Below, piece by piece: positions 15,075 to 23,437 of a stretch of DNA of 43,295 nucleotides. The number at the start of each line of letters is the position of its first letter. Positions within the stretch are counted from its first letter, which is position 1. Source of the DNA: Candidatus Firestoneibacteriota bacterium (lineage in GTDB: Bacteria > Oederibacteriota > D2-FULL-39-29 > CAIOVX01); contig CAIOVX010000036.1 in assembly GCA_903861835.1 (NCBI GenBank), positions 1 through 43,295 on the forward strand, given 5' to 3'. Both the position numbers and the translations under genes were made by a program. The notes beneath the pieces were generated by a model, which saw nothing but the letters and a program-made list of their open reading frames with translations, was not told where the DNA came from and made no database searches.

Positions 15075-16526
15075 ATGCTGTCGGCAGGTTTTGGCAAAGC
15101 AAGCATCTGGAATTCGATAAGAACGGAGCGCAGAGCGGCAACCCCGATTGAAGCCGCGGCCTTCTGCGTCTCTTCCGGCAAAACTTCCGCTCTTATGATT
15201 TTTACCGATATGGTCAATATGCGCTATTCTACCGCGGAGAGCGTCAGGAACGCCGTCTCCCGCGCCCTGAAGATTCCCAAAAGCGCCTGCGCCGTTTTCC
15301 TGACTCATAATCACGCCGTTCCGGGAGATACTCCCGGTAATTTTAATGTCGCCCTGCTCTCCCGCGCCTGCGCCCGCGCGGCCCGGCTCGCCTTTAACGG
15401 CAGAAAACCGGCGGAAATTGCCTTTGCGGGTTTCGAACCCAAAAAACCTCTCAACTTCACAAGAAGAATACTTTATAAAGACCTGGGAGCTCTGACTTTT
15501 TATAACGGGCACAGAGATGCAGGCGGAAGGCCCGACATCAGCCACACGCTGAAGATAGAACTTATGAGTTTCTGCAAGGGTACGCCGCCGGTACAGCAGC
15601 ACGGCTTCGATGTTTCAGGCCCGCTAAAGAGCGCCTACAGAGTCCCCGAGCCGCCGGTAAAAGTGAAGTCCCCTTATTTTCTGGGGAAGCCCGTCGACGG
15701 ACTGATGCAGGGCATATTCTTCCGCGAGCCCGGGAGCAAAAAACCCCTCGGCTCCCTCTTGCGCTTCGCGGCTCATGCAGCCGCTTCAAATGTCAAGGGA
15801 GCTGATTTCTATTCCGGGGATTTTCCTTACTTTGCCAGAAAAGAAGCGGAGAGGCTTTTCGGGGGCGGTTCCGTGTTCATGACCGGGCCGTCAGGAAACC
15901 TTGTTCCGCTGTTGACGAGAAAATCGCTGAAACTCGCGGAGAAGATAGGAAAGCAGGCAGCGCGCCTGATCGTTTTAAAGGCAAAGAACGCGCGGTGGGA
16001 AAAGATTGACGGCCCCGTAAAACCGGTTTCACTCAGGGCCGTGTTCCGGTTCAGAGATGATTTTTCCTCCAAAGCCGCCGACCGGAACCGGGAAATGCGG
16101 AAAATAGCGCGCAAAGCTCTGGCCGGCGCCAAAACCGGCATGCCGCTGAAAGACATCAAAAGACTGACCGACAGGTACGAGATGCTCGGTTACTCAAAAA
16201 CTTATTTCGATAAAGGCGGAATGGCTGTCACGAAAAACCCGGGCGGCAAAATACCCTGGGATATTTTCGCTTTAAGGATCGGAAAATACGCCATACTCGG
16301 CCTCCCCGGAGAGCCTTTCGGGGAATACAGCGTTATACTTCGCTCCCGCACCATCGGCCGGCGGCTGATTACGGTTGAATTATGCAACGGCCACCTCTCC
16401 TATTTTCCCCTGAAGAAGGATTATCCTCTCGGCTCCTACGAGGTAAACGCGGCCCGCTGCGGCCCTTCAAACGAGAAAGTGCTTATCAATTCCGGCCTAA
16501 AAGCCCTGAAAAAACTCGGATTTTAG
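15075..16526 (+). CDS. Neutral/alkaline ceramidase-like protein
   Basis: The 483-residue protein shows features of the non-lysosomal neutral ceramidase superfamily: a histidine-rich LTHNHAVPGDTPGN segment (about 75-88), a second RFAAHAAASN segment, YSGDFPYFARKEAERLF and FMTGPSGNLVPLL, then LRIGKYAILGLPGEPFGEY near the C-terminus. In true ceramidases these parts hold zinc and the catalytic serine. The real substrate here could be another amide or lipid. There is no signal peptide, unlike classical secreted enzymes. GGGAGGATACTGT stands before the ATG. It is divergent from apgM and appears monocistronic. Confidence 0.66.
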   Translation: MLSAGFGKASIWNSIRTERRAATPIEAAAFCVSSGKTSALMIFTDMVNMRYSTAESVRNAVSRALKIPKSACAVFLTHNHAVPGDTPGNFNVALLSRACARAARLAFNGRKPAEIAFAGFEPKKPLNFTRRILYKDLGALTFYNGHRDAGGRPDISHTLKIELMSFCKGTPPVQQHGFDVSGPLKSAYRVPEPPVKVKSPYFLGKPVDGLMQGIFFREPGSKKPLGSLLRFAAHAAASNVKGADFYSGDFPYFARKEAERLFGGGSVFMTGPSGNLVPLLTRKSLKLAEKIGKQAARLIVLKAKNARWEKIDGPVKPVSLRAVFRFRDDFSSKAADRNREMRKIARKALAGAKTGMPLKDIKRLTDRYEMLGYSKTYFDKGGMAVTKNPGGKIPWDIFALRIGKYAILGLPGEPFGEYSVILRSRTIGRRLITVELCNGHLSYFPLKKDYPLGSYEVNAARCGPSNEKVLINSGLKALKKLGF

Positions 16527-16576
16527 CGTTTTCCGGGGGGGTTACGCTTTTTATTCAAGCAATTAGCCTGCTTTTT

Positions 16577-16585
16577 TGTTATATT
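16577..16585 (+). promoter_or_regulatory. Extended -10 promoter placed directly before the CDF start
   Basis: TGTTATATT (TG-N-TATATT, -10 at 16580-16585) predicts a start at 16592, one base before the ATG at 16593. The gene has no ribosome-binding site, so a leaderless transcript is likely. A weak hairpin, AAGCA (16557-16561) with TGCTT (16569-16573) followed by four T, may terminate the upstream gene. Confidence 0.6.
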
Positions 16586-16592
16586 TACACCT

Positions 16593-17549
16593 ATGCAAAT
16601 TAACGACGCCGACATAAGAAAACAGCACGCGGCAAAATTTTCAATTATATCCAACTCGGGCCTCATCCTGCTGAAGATCGCCGTCGGCATCGTAACCGCG
16701 TCCGTAAGCATAATCGCTGAAGCGATACATTCCGGCATTGACCTCATTGCCTCAATCATCGCCAATTATTCCGTGAAAAAGTCAGGCGAACCGGCTGACT
16801 CCCTGCACCCTTTCGGCCACGGGCGCATTGAAGACATCTCAGCGCTTATTGAAGGCATCCTGATACTGTTCGCGGCCTGGCTAATCTTCCACGAAGCTTA
16901 CGACAAATTCGCACACGGGGTCAACCTCACTTTACCCGGCGTAGGCGTTTTCATAATGCTCATCTCGTCAGTTTCAAACTGGGTAATCTCCGGCTACCTC
17001 TTTAAAGTAAGCAGGGAGACCGGATCATCCGCCCTTGAAGCCGACGGGTGGCATCTGCGGACGGATGTGTACACCTCAATAGCGGTTTTTGCCGGGCTTT
17101 CGGTCATCACCTTAAACGGTCTGCTGAAGGGCCCGGCCTGGGTCAGATACTTTGATCCGGCTATTGCGGCGCTGACCGCGCTTATGATTGTCAAAGCCGG
17201 ATGGGATATTTCAAAAACCGCGGTAATGAACCTTGCTGACCTGAAAATATCGGACAACGAGGAATTGGCTGTCAAGCAGGCCATAGAAGAGAACTCGGAC
17301 CGCTATGTTGAATTCCACGAACTTAGGACCAGAAGGGCTGGGCCTTTCAGATATATTGATCTTCATCTGGTAGTGTCACGCGACCTGCATGTGGAAACGG
17401 CTCACAAGCTGACCGATCACCTTGAAGAAGACATAAAAGCAAAACTGCCGCATACCGATGTCATTATACATCTCGAGCCCTGCGAGGGAAACTGCGAGGC
17501 CTGCCATATTAAGTGCCCGACGCATGCGCACGACGGAGACCTGAAATGA
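16593..17549 (+). CDS. Cation diffusion facilitator (CDF) metal transporter
   Basis: The 318-residue protein has the CDF layout: an amphipathic N-terminus, six membrane helices (about 19-185) and a cytoplasmic C-terminal domain. Metal site residues are visible in helix 2 (EAIHSGID: His46, Asp50) and helix 5 (WHLRTD). The loop HPFGHGRIE at about 72-80 is typical. These proteins export zinc, iron, manganese or similar divalent ions in exchange for protons. The end is unusual: a tail CEGNCEACHIKCPTHAH rich in Cys and His that may sense or buffer metal. It is co-translated with the phosphodiesterase gene (ATGA overlap) and is probably read from a leaderless message. Confidence 0.92.
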   Translation: MQINDADIRKQHAAKFSIISNSGLILLKIAVGIVTASVSIIAEAIHSGIDLIASIIANYSVKKSGEPADSLHPFGHGRIEDISALIEGILILFAAWLIFHEAYDKFAHGVNLTLPGVGVFIMLISSVSNWVISGYLFKVSRETGSSALEADGWHLRTDVYTSIAVFAGLSVITLNGLLKGPAWVRYFDPAIAALTALMIVKAGWDISKTAVMNLADLKISDNEELAVKQAIEENSDRYVEFHELRTRRAGPFRYIDLHLVVSRDLHVETAHKLTDHLEEDIKAKLPHTDVIIHLEPCEGNCEACHIKCPTHAHDGDLK

Positions 17550-18079
17550 TAGCGGCTGTTTTTTCCGATTCGCATAAAGACCTTAAGACATTGGGTGCGG
17601 CTGCCGAGGCGGCGAAAGCTTTTGGCGCGACAAAAATGATTCATCTGGGAGATACTTTCCGCGACGGCCTTGCACTTAAGAAGTATTCCGGCGACGTAGC
17701 AATGGTCCCCGGTCTCTGGGAAATAGAATACCACGACAGCAGTATTCCAAACAGGCTTATCATCGACCTTTGCGGATTTAAAACACTGCTCACGCACTCA
17801 AACAAAGCAACTCTTGAAGATATGACCCTGGACGGGAATCCTGACGAGATAATAGAAAATGAAAATATAGATATACTCCTATACGGTCACACACATTTTT
17901 TCGAAGCTGTTATCCGGGAAGGAAGGCTTGACCTTAACCCCGGTTCCTGCAGGGCGGGCGATAAAAGAGCCGCTTCTGTAACCTACGGATTGATTTTCAC
18001 TGACGGGAAAAAGGCTACTGGAAGGATAATGGATCTGGATGGGAAAATACTCGCGGAAACGACATTAATAAAATTGTAA
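17546..18079 (+). CDS. YfcE/MJ0936-like metallophosphoesterase with altered motif
   Basis: The 177-residue calcineurin-like phosphoesterase has DxH (Asp8, His10), LGD (Asp36), a later histidine in THSN (His84) and the final GHTH (His115, His117) with NPGS behind it. The family's GN[CH][DE] motif, which supplies the bridging Asn, reads GLWE here (56-59), so the Asn is Leu57. Activity may be reduced or the metal site changed. The family cleaves simple phosphodiesters. It starts at 17546, overlapping the CDF stop (ATGA), so it may work with that transporter. Confidence 0.85.
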   Translation: MIAAVFSDSHKDLKTLGAAAEAAKAFGATKMIHLGDTFRDGLALKKYSGDVAMVPGLWEIEYHDSSIPNRLIIDLCGFKTLLTHSNKATLEDMTLDGNPDEIIENENIDILLYGHTHFFEAVIREGRLDLNPGSCRAGDKRAASVTYGLIFTDGKKATGRIMDLDGKILAETTLIKL

Positions 18080-18110
18080 AAAGACGGTTTCTAACGCTCG
18101 CAACGCAAAG

Positions 18111-18566
18111 CTACTTTCCTATCCCAAAATATACGGCGATTTGAAGCAGGACGTTAGCATATACGCCGGCCAACACATCGTCAATCATTATACCCCAGCC
18201 GCCCGGCAAAGCCTGCAGCCCTCGGATCGGATACGGCTTCCAGATATCAAAGAGCCGGAAAAAAAAGAAGCCTGCGATAATGTACGGAATCCCGAAAGGA
18301 ATGAAAGCCATTGTAACAAGATAACCGACAAACTCGTCGATAACAACTTTGTGCGGGTCCTTTTTCCCGAGGAGTTGTTCCGCTTCGGTTGACGCGAAAA
18401 CCCCCGCAAAAAAAAGAAAAACGGTCACTGCCAGGTATAACAGCATATTGCCGCGCAGCAGCAGGTACGGCAGAACCGTAAAGGCGGTCGCAAAAGTTCC
18501 GCTGGCAAACGGAATATAGCCGATAAAAAGCACGGAAGAGAATAACTTAATTAGAAGGGTCCTCAC
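18111..18566 (-). CDS. pgpA: Phosphatidylglycerophosphatase A
   Basis: The 151-residue membrane protein matches PgpA. It has GYIPFASGTFATAF near the N-terminus, the conserved KDPHKVVIDEFVGYLVTM (about 73-90) whose acidic residues are catalytic, and DIWKPYPIRGLQALPGGWGIMIDDVLAG. It removes the phosphate from phosphatidylglycerophosphate to give phosphatidylglycerol. It directly follows pgsA with a four-base ATGA overlap, so both steps of phosphatidylglycerol synthesis are co-translated. Convergent to the phosphodiesterase gene; no clear terminator is visible in the 31-base gap. Confidence 0.94.
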   Translation of the reverse strand: MRTLLIKLFSSVLFIGYIPFASGTFATAFTVLPYLLLRGNMLLYLAVTVFLFFAGVFASTEAEQLLGKKDPHKVVIDEFVGYLVTMAFIPFGIPYIIAGFFFFRLFDIWKPYPIRGLQALPGGWGIMIDDVLAGVYANVLLQIAVYFGIGK

Positions 18567-19216
18567 AAACCTGCCCCCTTCAGAATATGCCTGTTACGCT
18601 TGAAGAAATCCCAGCCGGAATAAACCGACCAGAGAACGCAAATAAAGGTCATCACCCAGGGTACCGAATGAACAAAGGCAACGAATTTTTCTCCTGCATC
18701 TCCCTGCATAATAAAAAAATCCTCCCAGGGGTGAATAAAGCGAGTGATGTAATCCTGAAAGGCTATGATGACGAGTATAGTTATAATAGTAGCAATATGC
18801 CATGCGGTTTTATGCTTGCCTGCCTGCTCGGCCGCTATGACCGTCCCTTTCTGCGCGGCAACCAGGCGCACGGAAGTTATGATAAGCTCCCTGGAAAAAA
18901 TTATAAGCACCATCCAGAAAGGCACCAGATCCAGCTGGACAAAAGAGAAGAATGCCGAAAGAACCAGCAGCTTATCCGCGAGCGGGTCCATAAACTTCCC
19001 GAATTCCGTAACCTCACCCCTCTGCCTTGCCAGGATACCGTCATATAAATCCGTCAACGAAGCAACAATAAAAACCAAGAGCGCAATGAGTTTTCCGTAC
19101 TTGTAATTGGAAAAAAGGAAGATAATAAAGTACGGGATAAAGGTTATCCTAAGTACCGTCAACACATTTGAGATGGTTATTTTTTCCCTGCCCTGTAAAC
19201 CCTTTTTTTTCTGCAT
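18563..19216 (-). CDS. pgsA: CDP-diacylglycerol-glycerol-3-phosphate 3-phosphatidyltransferase
   Basis: The 217-residue membrane enzyme carries the complete CDP-alcohol phosphotransferase signature, D-x2-D-G-x2-A-R-x8-G-x3-D-x3-D (DLYDGILAR to FMDPLADK, about 63-85), in the second membrane helix. It makes phosphatidylglycerophosphate from CDP-diacylglycerol and glycerol 3-phosphate. The ATG at 19216 is taken because CCGGAGTAAA precedes it, one base after the RimO stop; a longer frame would overlap rimO. The rimO-pgsA order is common across bacteria. Two central helices carry extra aromatic residues but nothing else is odd. Confidence 0.94.
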   Translation of the reverse strand: MQKKKGLQGREKITISNVLTVLRITFIPYFIIFLFSNYKYGKLIALLVFIVASLTDLYDGILARQRGEVTEFGKFMDPLADKLLVLSAFFSFVQLDLVPFWMVLIIFSRELIITSVRLVAAQKGTVIAAEQAGKHKTAWHIATIITILVIIAFQDYITRFIHPWEDFFIMQGDAGEKFVAFVHSVPWVMTFICVLWSVYSGWDFFKRNRHILKGAGL

Positions 19217-19217
19217 T

Positions 19218-20525
19218 TTACTCCGGCCTCCCGGAAAGATCATACTCGGAAGCCCCGGCTATCTTCACTCTGATAATATCTCCCGGCGCCGCTTTCGTGC
19301 TCCTGGGGAGCAGCACTCTGCCGTCAACATCCGGCGCGTCCGCGTATGACCGGCAGACAAATGCGTCCTTCGCCGCGCTGTCAACAAGTACTTCTATTTT
19401 ACTTCCCAATTTAGCTTTGTTCAATTCTAAAGAAATGCCTTTCTGAAGCGTCAATAGCCGGGAAAGCCTCTCCTGCTTCACTTTTTCGCTTATCCCTGCC
19501 TTCATTTTTCCCGAAGGAGTGCCTGATTCGCGCGAATAGGCAAAAGCCCCGAGCTTTTCAAATCTGGCACGGCGCGTGAACTCCATAAGTTCTTCGAAGG
19601 CCGAGTTGTCCTCCCCGGGATGCCCCACGATAAAAGTTGTTCGCAGCGCGGCACCCGGAACCTTTGACCTTATTCTTTCAATTACTCCCGCCGCCTCATC
19701 CCTGCCGTATTTTCTTCCCATCAGCTTCAACACTCTGCCATTAATATGTTGAAGAGGTATATCAAAATAGGAGCAGAGCTTCTCCTCTCCCGCGACGAGT
19801 TCAAGAAGTTCATCGCTCACACGGGAGGGATAAAGATAGAGCAGACGTATCCATTTAAGCCCTTTCACTTTTACAAGCTCTTTGAGCAATTTGACCAGCG
19901 CGGGCTTTCCATATATGTCAGAACCGTAATTCGTAGTATCCTGTGAGATGAGGTTTATTTCCTTCGCGCCGATTAGCGCGAGATTCTTCACCTCTCCGGC
20001 TATATCCTCAAGCTTCCGGCTCTTGAGCGGCCCGCGGATTGAAGGGATAGCGCAGTAATTGCACCTGTTATCGCAGCCTTCCGAGACTTTGACATAGACG
20101 GAATGAAGCGGTGTTGCCAGCACGCGAGGCGTATTTTTATTATAAATATAGCCTGGTTTTGAGACCAACAATTTGTTTGCCGGAACCGCCCTTATGACCT
20201 CGCCGATCCTCGTGAACTCGCTGACACCGATAAACGCGTCCGCTTTCGGAAATTTCTTAATAAGCAGTTCCTTCTGTTTCTGTACCAGGCAACCGGTAAC
20301 AATTAGTTTTTGCCCCGGGCGTTTTTTCACGGAAAATTCTTTTATGGTGTCTTCCGATTCTTTTACGGCATCCTTAACAAAAGAACAGGTGTTTACGATA
20401 AGAACATCTGCTTCTTTGGGGTCGCTGACCGCCTCAGCGCCATTTTCCGCTAGAATACCTAGCATAACCTCAGAATCAACGAGGTTCTTCGAACAGCCAA
20501 GACTTATCATTCCGACTTTGATCAT
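19218..20525 (-). CDS. rimO: Ribosomal protein S12 methylthiotransferase RimO
   Basis: The 435-residue radical-SAM enzyme methylthiolates an aspartate of ribosomal protein S12. The N-terminal MTTase domain holds cluster cysteines 11, 47 and 79 (GCSKNLVDSE, NTCSF, VTGC). The radical-SAM cluster is CDNRCNYC (151, 155, 158). GHPGEDNSAFEELMEF and a C-terminal TRAM domain (about 370-435) complete it. SKNLVDSE distinguishes RimO from MiaB. AAAGGGAAG precedes the start. It leads a tight rimO-pgsA-pgpA operon; the nuclease gene upstream ends 45 bases before. Confidence 0.96.
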   Translation of the reverse strand: MIKVGMISLGCSKNLVDSEVMLGILAENGAEAVSDPKEADVLIVNTCSFVKDAVKESEDTIKEFSVKKRPGQKLIVTGCLVQKQKELLIKKFPKADAFIGVSEFTRIGEVIRAVPANKLLVSKPGYIYNKNTPRVLATPLHSVYVKVSEGCDNRCNYCAIPSIRGPLKSRKLEDIAGEVKNLALIGAKEINLISQDTTNYGSDIYGKPALVKLLKELVKVKGLKWIRLLYLYPSRVSDELLELVAGEEKLCSYFDIPLQHINGRVLKLMGRKYGRDEAAGVIERIRSKVPGAALRTTFIVGHPGEDNSAFEELMEFTRRARFEKLGAFAYSRESGTPSGKMKAGISEKVKQERLSRLLTLQKGISLELNKAKLGSKIEVLVDSAAKDAFVCRSYADAPDVDGRVLLPRSTKAAPGDIIRVKIAGASEYDLSGRPE

Positions 20526-20570
20526 TTTAACTTCCCTTTGATATGACTTTTCTTTTTAGCTGACTTGCGA

Positions 20571-21356
20571 TTACATCTTACCGTCGCAGTAGACTCCGCC
20601 CTTGCCGTCATCGTGGTTAAGGTATTCACAGTAGTTGCAGAGACCGCTTGGATGCTTTTCAAAAACCGTTGCTGTTTCTACTTCTTCAATCAAAAGCAAT
20701 GTATCCCTCTTAAGCGCTTCAAGCTGGGTGTCGGAACGTTCCGAAGTATATTCTATCCCGGACATCAGGTAATTCCAGACCAGGCGAATTTTTCTTTCCC
20801 CGACAAGCTCTTTTACCCCTATTTGGTAGAGGGCAAGCTGGCGTTCTTCATCTATCTGCTTTTGCGAGGGAGGATTCATCCCCGTTTTGTAGTCAACAAT
20901 ATCAATGCTCCCGTCCGGCTTCTCGTCTATGCGGTCGATAACTCCTGTCATAACCCGCAAACCGTCAGGATCAAGTTTTATGTTTAGTTTCTGCTCGAGC
21001 CCGAGAATCTTGTTCTGGGTGAAAGGAGCGTATTGATCAAAATACCTCGCAACTGCCTTTTCACCTATAGACCTGTAATGCTCTTTGCTGTATTGCCTCT
21101 TTACAATAACAATATTGTCGTTCCACTTCCTGCGCCAGTACCAGCCGAAAAGACCTACGACCTGACCCTTATCGGGAGCCACCTTTTCAAAATTGGCCTT
21201 TTTGTAAGTGTACTCCAGCGTCAAGTGCACCATCGAACCAAGGAAACGTTCTATTGTGTCTCTCTCGACTTTTATCTTATCCCTGTACTTAAGTTTGTAC
21301 TGATGTTTACAGTTTTCATAACAGCCAAGACGCGAGTGGGAAAAAGTTTCGGACAA
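20571..21356 (-). CDS. PD-(D/E)XK nuclease-family protein with Fe-S type cysteines
   Basis: A RecB/AddB/Cas4-like nuclease of about 261 residues. Its start SHSRLGCYENCKHQYKLKY is the usual RecB-like opening; the catalytic core is GVIDRIDE, then IDIVDYKTG; the C-terminus has LCNYCEY and VYC. With the first cysteines these could hold a 4Fe-4S cluster as in AddB and Cas4. Start choice matters: an ATG at 21431 would add a tail made from the period-9 repeat (VTTVINVIN). I prefer a TTG at 21356, which has GGAGG five bases upstream and sits just before the conserved opening. No cas genes are nearby, so a repair role is more likely. Confidence 0.8.
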   Translation of the reverse strand: MSETFSHSRLGCYENCKHQYKLKYRDKIKVERDTIERFLGSMVHLTLEYTYKKANFEKVAPDKGQVVGLFGWYWRRKWNDNIVIVKRQYSKEHYRSIGEKAVARYFDQYAPFTQNKILGLEQKLNIKLDPDGLRVMTGVIDRIDEKPDGSIDIVDYKTGMNPPSQKQIDEERQLALYQIGVKELVGERKIRLVWNYLMSGIEYTSERSDTQLEALKRDTLLLIEEVETATVFEKHPSGLCNYCEYLNHDDGKGGVYCDGKM

Positions 21357-21371
21357 AAGGGCCTCCAATAA

Positions 21372-21530
21372 AACTAATCGGTTAATAACGTTTATAACGG
21401 TTGTAACGTTCATAACGTAAAGCAAAAGCAATTCAACAACTCAGGTTCTCTATAAAAGCGCTACAAAGATAACAAGCCAAATTTGAGGGTCTTATGTTTC
21501 CGTTAAAAACGTTAAGAACGTTATAAACCT
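21372..21530. repeat. Family A period-9 inverted repeat (A3)
   Basis: Left arm (21372-21420): TTAATAACG, TTTATAACG, GTTGTAACG, TTCATAACG. Right arm (about 21491-21530): CGTTAAAAA, CGTTAAGAA, CGTTATAAA. About 70 unique bases lie between. The right arm abuts the stop of the secreted protein gene at 21531. The left arm has no stops in one frame and lengthens the apparent nuclease reading frame. Confidence 0.8.
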
Positions 21531-22217
21531 CTATTCTTTATTCTTTTTATCTTCTATTATTTTTTTTATCTTCCCCACCAGCTCTTCAAACTTTGCTTTT
21601 TGCTCTTTATCAAACCCAAGGTCCCTCAAGAACTCATAATTAATATTTACCTTCTTCCTTTTTTTGTAGAGTTCCGAAACATCCCCGCCTGAGACTTCGG
21701 CGGCGGCGCAGGCCGCGATAATTTCATTTTTGTCAGCCCTTTTGTTTTTGAATAATTCCTCAACCGTTTCCTTTTTTATTCCCGTATTCGCGCTTACGGC
21801 GGCCGCCGTTAATGGCGCGTAATCAATGCCTCCGGACGCTCCCCCCTCCCCTCCGGAAATCCGCATATCAAGTTTCCCGACCGTCTTTCTGTTCTCTATT
21901 GCATCCCCCTTAAAACTCCCTCCGGCAACATCCCCCGAGAAAGAAAATGTCCTTTTCTGCCGGGTCAGCACAAACGTCCCGGAAATTGAACTGCCGTTCA
22001 AGGTGAGGCTCCCGGCATAGGTTTCCGGTTTTCCGTTCCATGGAGCGATTATGTTTCCTTCAAAAGCGCCCCCGCCTTTTGACTGCAGCTTACCGTTGAA
22101 AGTTTTCGCGCTTGAACTCTGCCAGGAAGTGGTGTAGCTACCCTCCACTGAAATATCGGCGGAAACCAGCATGAATGGCATTGCCGCTACAACACAAGCA
22201 TTTATTATCCTTTTCAC
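21531..22217 (-). CDS. Secreted protein of unknown function with helical C-terminus
   Basis: The 228-residue product starts at a GTG preceded by GAGGAGG. A signal peptide (about 1-20, ending VSA) is followed by a glycine- and serine-rich beta region (about 22-120: GKLQSKGGGAFEGN, LNGSSISGTFVLTR). The rest is helical and charged (about 128-228), ending FEELVGKIKKIIEDKKNKE, possibly a coiled coil. The beta part may be a small barrel or sandwich. I do not recognise the family. It lies between the aldo/keto reductase gene, from which a two-hairpin repeat separates it, and the nuclease gene. Confidence 0.7.
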   Translation of the reverse strand: MKRIINACVVAAMPFMLVSADISVEGSYTTSWQSSSAKTFNGKLQSKGGGAFEGNIIAPWNGKPETYAGSLTLNGSSISGTFVLTRQKRTFSFSGDVAGGSFKGDAIENRKTVGKLDMRISGGEGGASGGIDYAPLTAAAVSANTGIKKETVEELFKNKRADKNEIIAACAAAEVSGGDVSELYKKRKKVNINYEFLRDLGFDKEQKAKFEELVGKIKKIIEDKKNKE

Positions 22218-22276
22218 AGACGCCTCCTCACAACTTCGTCAATAGCCATTTGTTTTCGTTGTAAACCTTACAAACC

Positions 22277-22352
22277 TTATTCTGCTATGCCGGACGGAGT
22301 CCGGCATGAACAATATCCTTCCTTGCAGAACAAGACGCACGAAGTGCGGCTT
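22277..22352. repeat. Family D two-hairpin element, copy 1 (D1)
   Basis: Hairpin 1: ATGCCGGAC (22287-22295), GGA, GTCCGGCAT (22299-22307), a perfect 9-base stem. Hairpin 2: AAGACGCAC (22332-22340), GAA, GTGCGGCTT (22344-22352), with one A-G mismatch. A 24-base linker contains ATATCCTTCC. It ends 11 bases from the aldo/keto reductase stop and is preceded by the end of a family A arm (AAACCTTACAAACC). Copies 2 and 3 are at 29713-29790 and 36869-36944. Confidence 0.87.
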
Positions 22353-22363
22353 TTAAACGTTTC

Positions 22364-23437
22364 CTAATTAAATATTTGATGCGCCTTCTTCAACTGCTCC
22401 ATTGGCTTCAGGTGTTGCGGACAGCGCTCGTTGCACTTGCCGCATTCCGTACAAAGATCAGCTTTCTTTGGCATTTTGGAGTATTTCTCCTTGCAAGTAT
22501 CTAGCGTGCCGTAAATTTTCATTACGGTGTGCAAGTCCATTATTTCCCAAATATTGAGTCCAGCCGGGCACTCCTTGCAGTACTGGCACCACGTGCAGCA
22601 GCCGTCCTTTGAGACATTTCTGAACTTCTCCGCTTCTTTTGAAAGAAGTTCCACGTCATTCGTATTTTTTATATCATCATACATGTCCCCCGCGAGGACA
22701 ACTTCTTCGGCGTGCTCCGCGGTGTCAATACCGACGATAGCGGTTGATATTTCAGGATTACCGACCAGCCATCTTAATGCCCCGACGGCGTTTGACTTCG
22801 CCTTTCCTCTCTGCAGAAAATTGAACTTCTCTCCCTTATCCCCGAGCATACCGCCGTTTAGCGGACCCATAACAACAATCCCCATATTTTTCTCGTGGGC
22901 AAGCTTTATCTCTTCAGCGTATTCCTGCTTAAAAAGGTTGTGATAAAGCGTGATGCTCTCAAAGAGCCCGGAGGCTATCATATTCCTCACCGCGGCGTTT
23001 GGAGCGTGCGTTGTTATGCCTATGTGTTTAACTATTCCTTCTTTCATGGCCTGTTTCGCGCCTTCCAGCAGCCCGCCGGGGGCAATGATTTTCTCGAATT
23101 CTTCCTGTGAGTTTACATACCACATCTGATAAAAGTCCAGGTAATCGGTCTGCAGGCGCTTCAACTGCTCCTCTATCTTTTTCCTGAAGTCGTCCGCAGA
23201 ACAGATCGTCGTTTTTGTTGAAAGAAATACATCTTTTCTTCTTTTCCCGAGGGATAAACCGATCTTCCTCTCCGAGTCGCCGTAACCCGGCGCCGTCTCA
23301 AAGAAATTAATGCCGAGATCTATACATCTGTTGACCGCTTTATAGGCAACCTCATCAGAAACATTTGGAATTCGCATGCCGCCAAACGAGATAACTGAAA
23401 CTTTCAATCCGGACTTTCCCAACAGCCTGTATTCCAC
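22364..23437 (-). CDS. Aldo/keto reductase with C-terminal 4Fe-4S domain
   Basis: The 357-residue protein has an aldo/keto reductase barrel (about 1-280) starting MEYRLLGKSGLKVSVISFGG, then a bacterial ferredoxin-like tail. Cysteines in CTWCQYCKEC and CTECGKCNERCPQ could hold two 4Fe-4S clusters. The usual DTA-x2-YG catalytic aspartate reads ETAPGYG here, a Glu for Asp change that may be normal in this Fe-S subfamily. It probably uses NAD(P)H or ferredoxin-linked electrons; substrate unknown. The start is GTG, overlapping the anti-sigma gene stop by one base (TAGTG), with AGGAG upstream. It is the last gene of the Tpx operon. Confidence 0.9.
   Translation of the reverse strand: MEYRLLGKSGLKVSVISFGGMRIPNVSDEVAYKAVNRCIDLGINFFETAPGYGDSERKIGLSLGKRRKDVFLSTKTTICSADDFRKKIEEQLKRLQTDYLDFYQMWYVNSQEEFEKIIAPGGLLEGAKQAMKEGIVKHIGITTHAPNAAVRNMIASGLFESITLYHNLFKQEYAEEIKLAHEKNMGIVVMGPLNGGMLGDKGEKFNFLQRGKAKSNAVGALRWLVGNPEISTAIVGIDTAEHAEEVVLAGDMYDDIKNTNDVELLSKEAEKFRNVSKDGCCTWCQYCKECPAGLNIWEIMDLHTVMKIYGTLDTCKEKYSKMPKKADLCTECGKCNERCPQHLKPMEQLKKAHQIFN

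Noticed and set aside
20571-21356. Cas4 nuclease of a CRISPR system
   Set aside because: The PD-(D/E)XK and cysteine pattern fits, but no Cas1, Cas2 or array is in the window; a RecB/AddB-like repair role is simpler.
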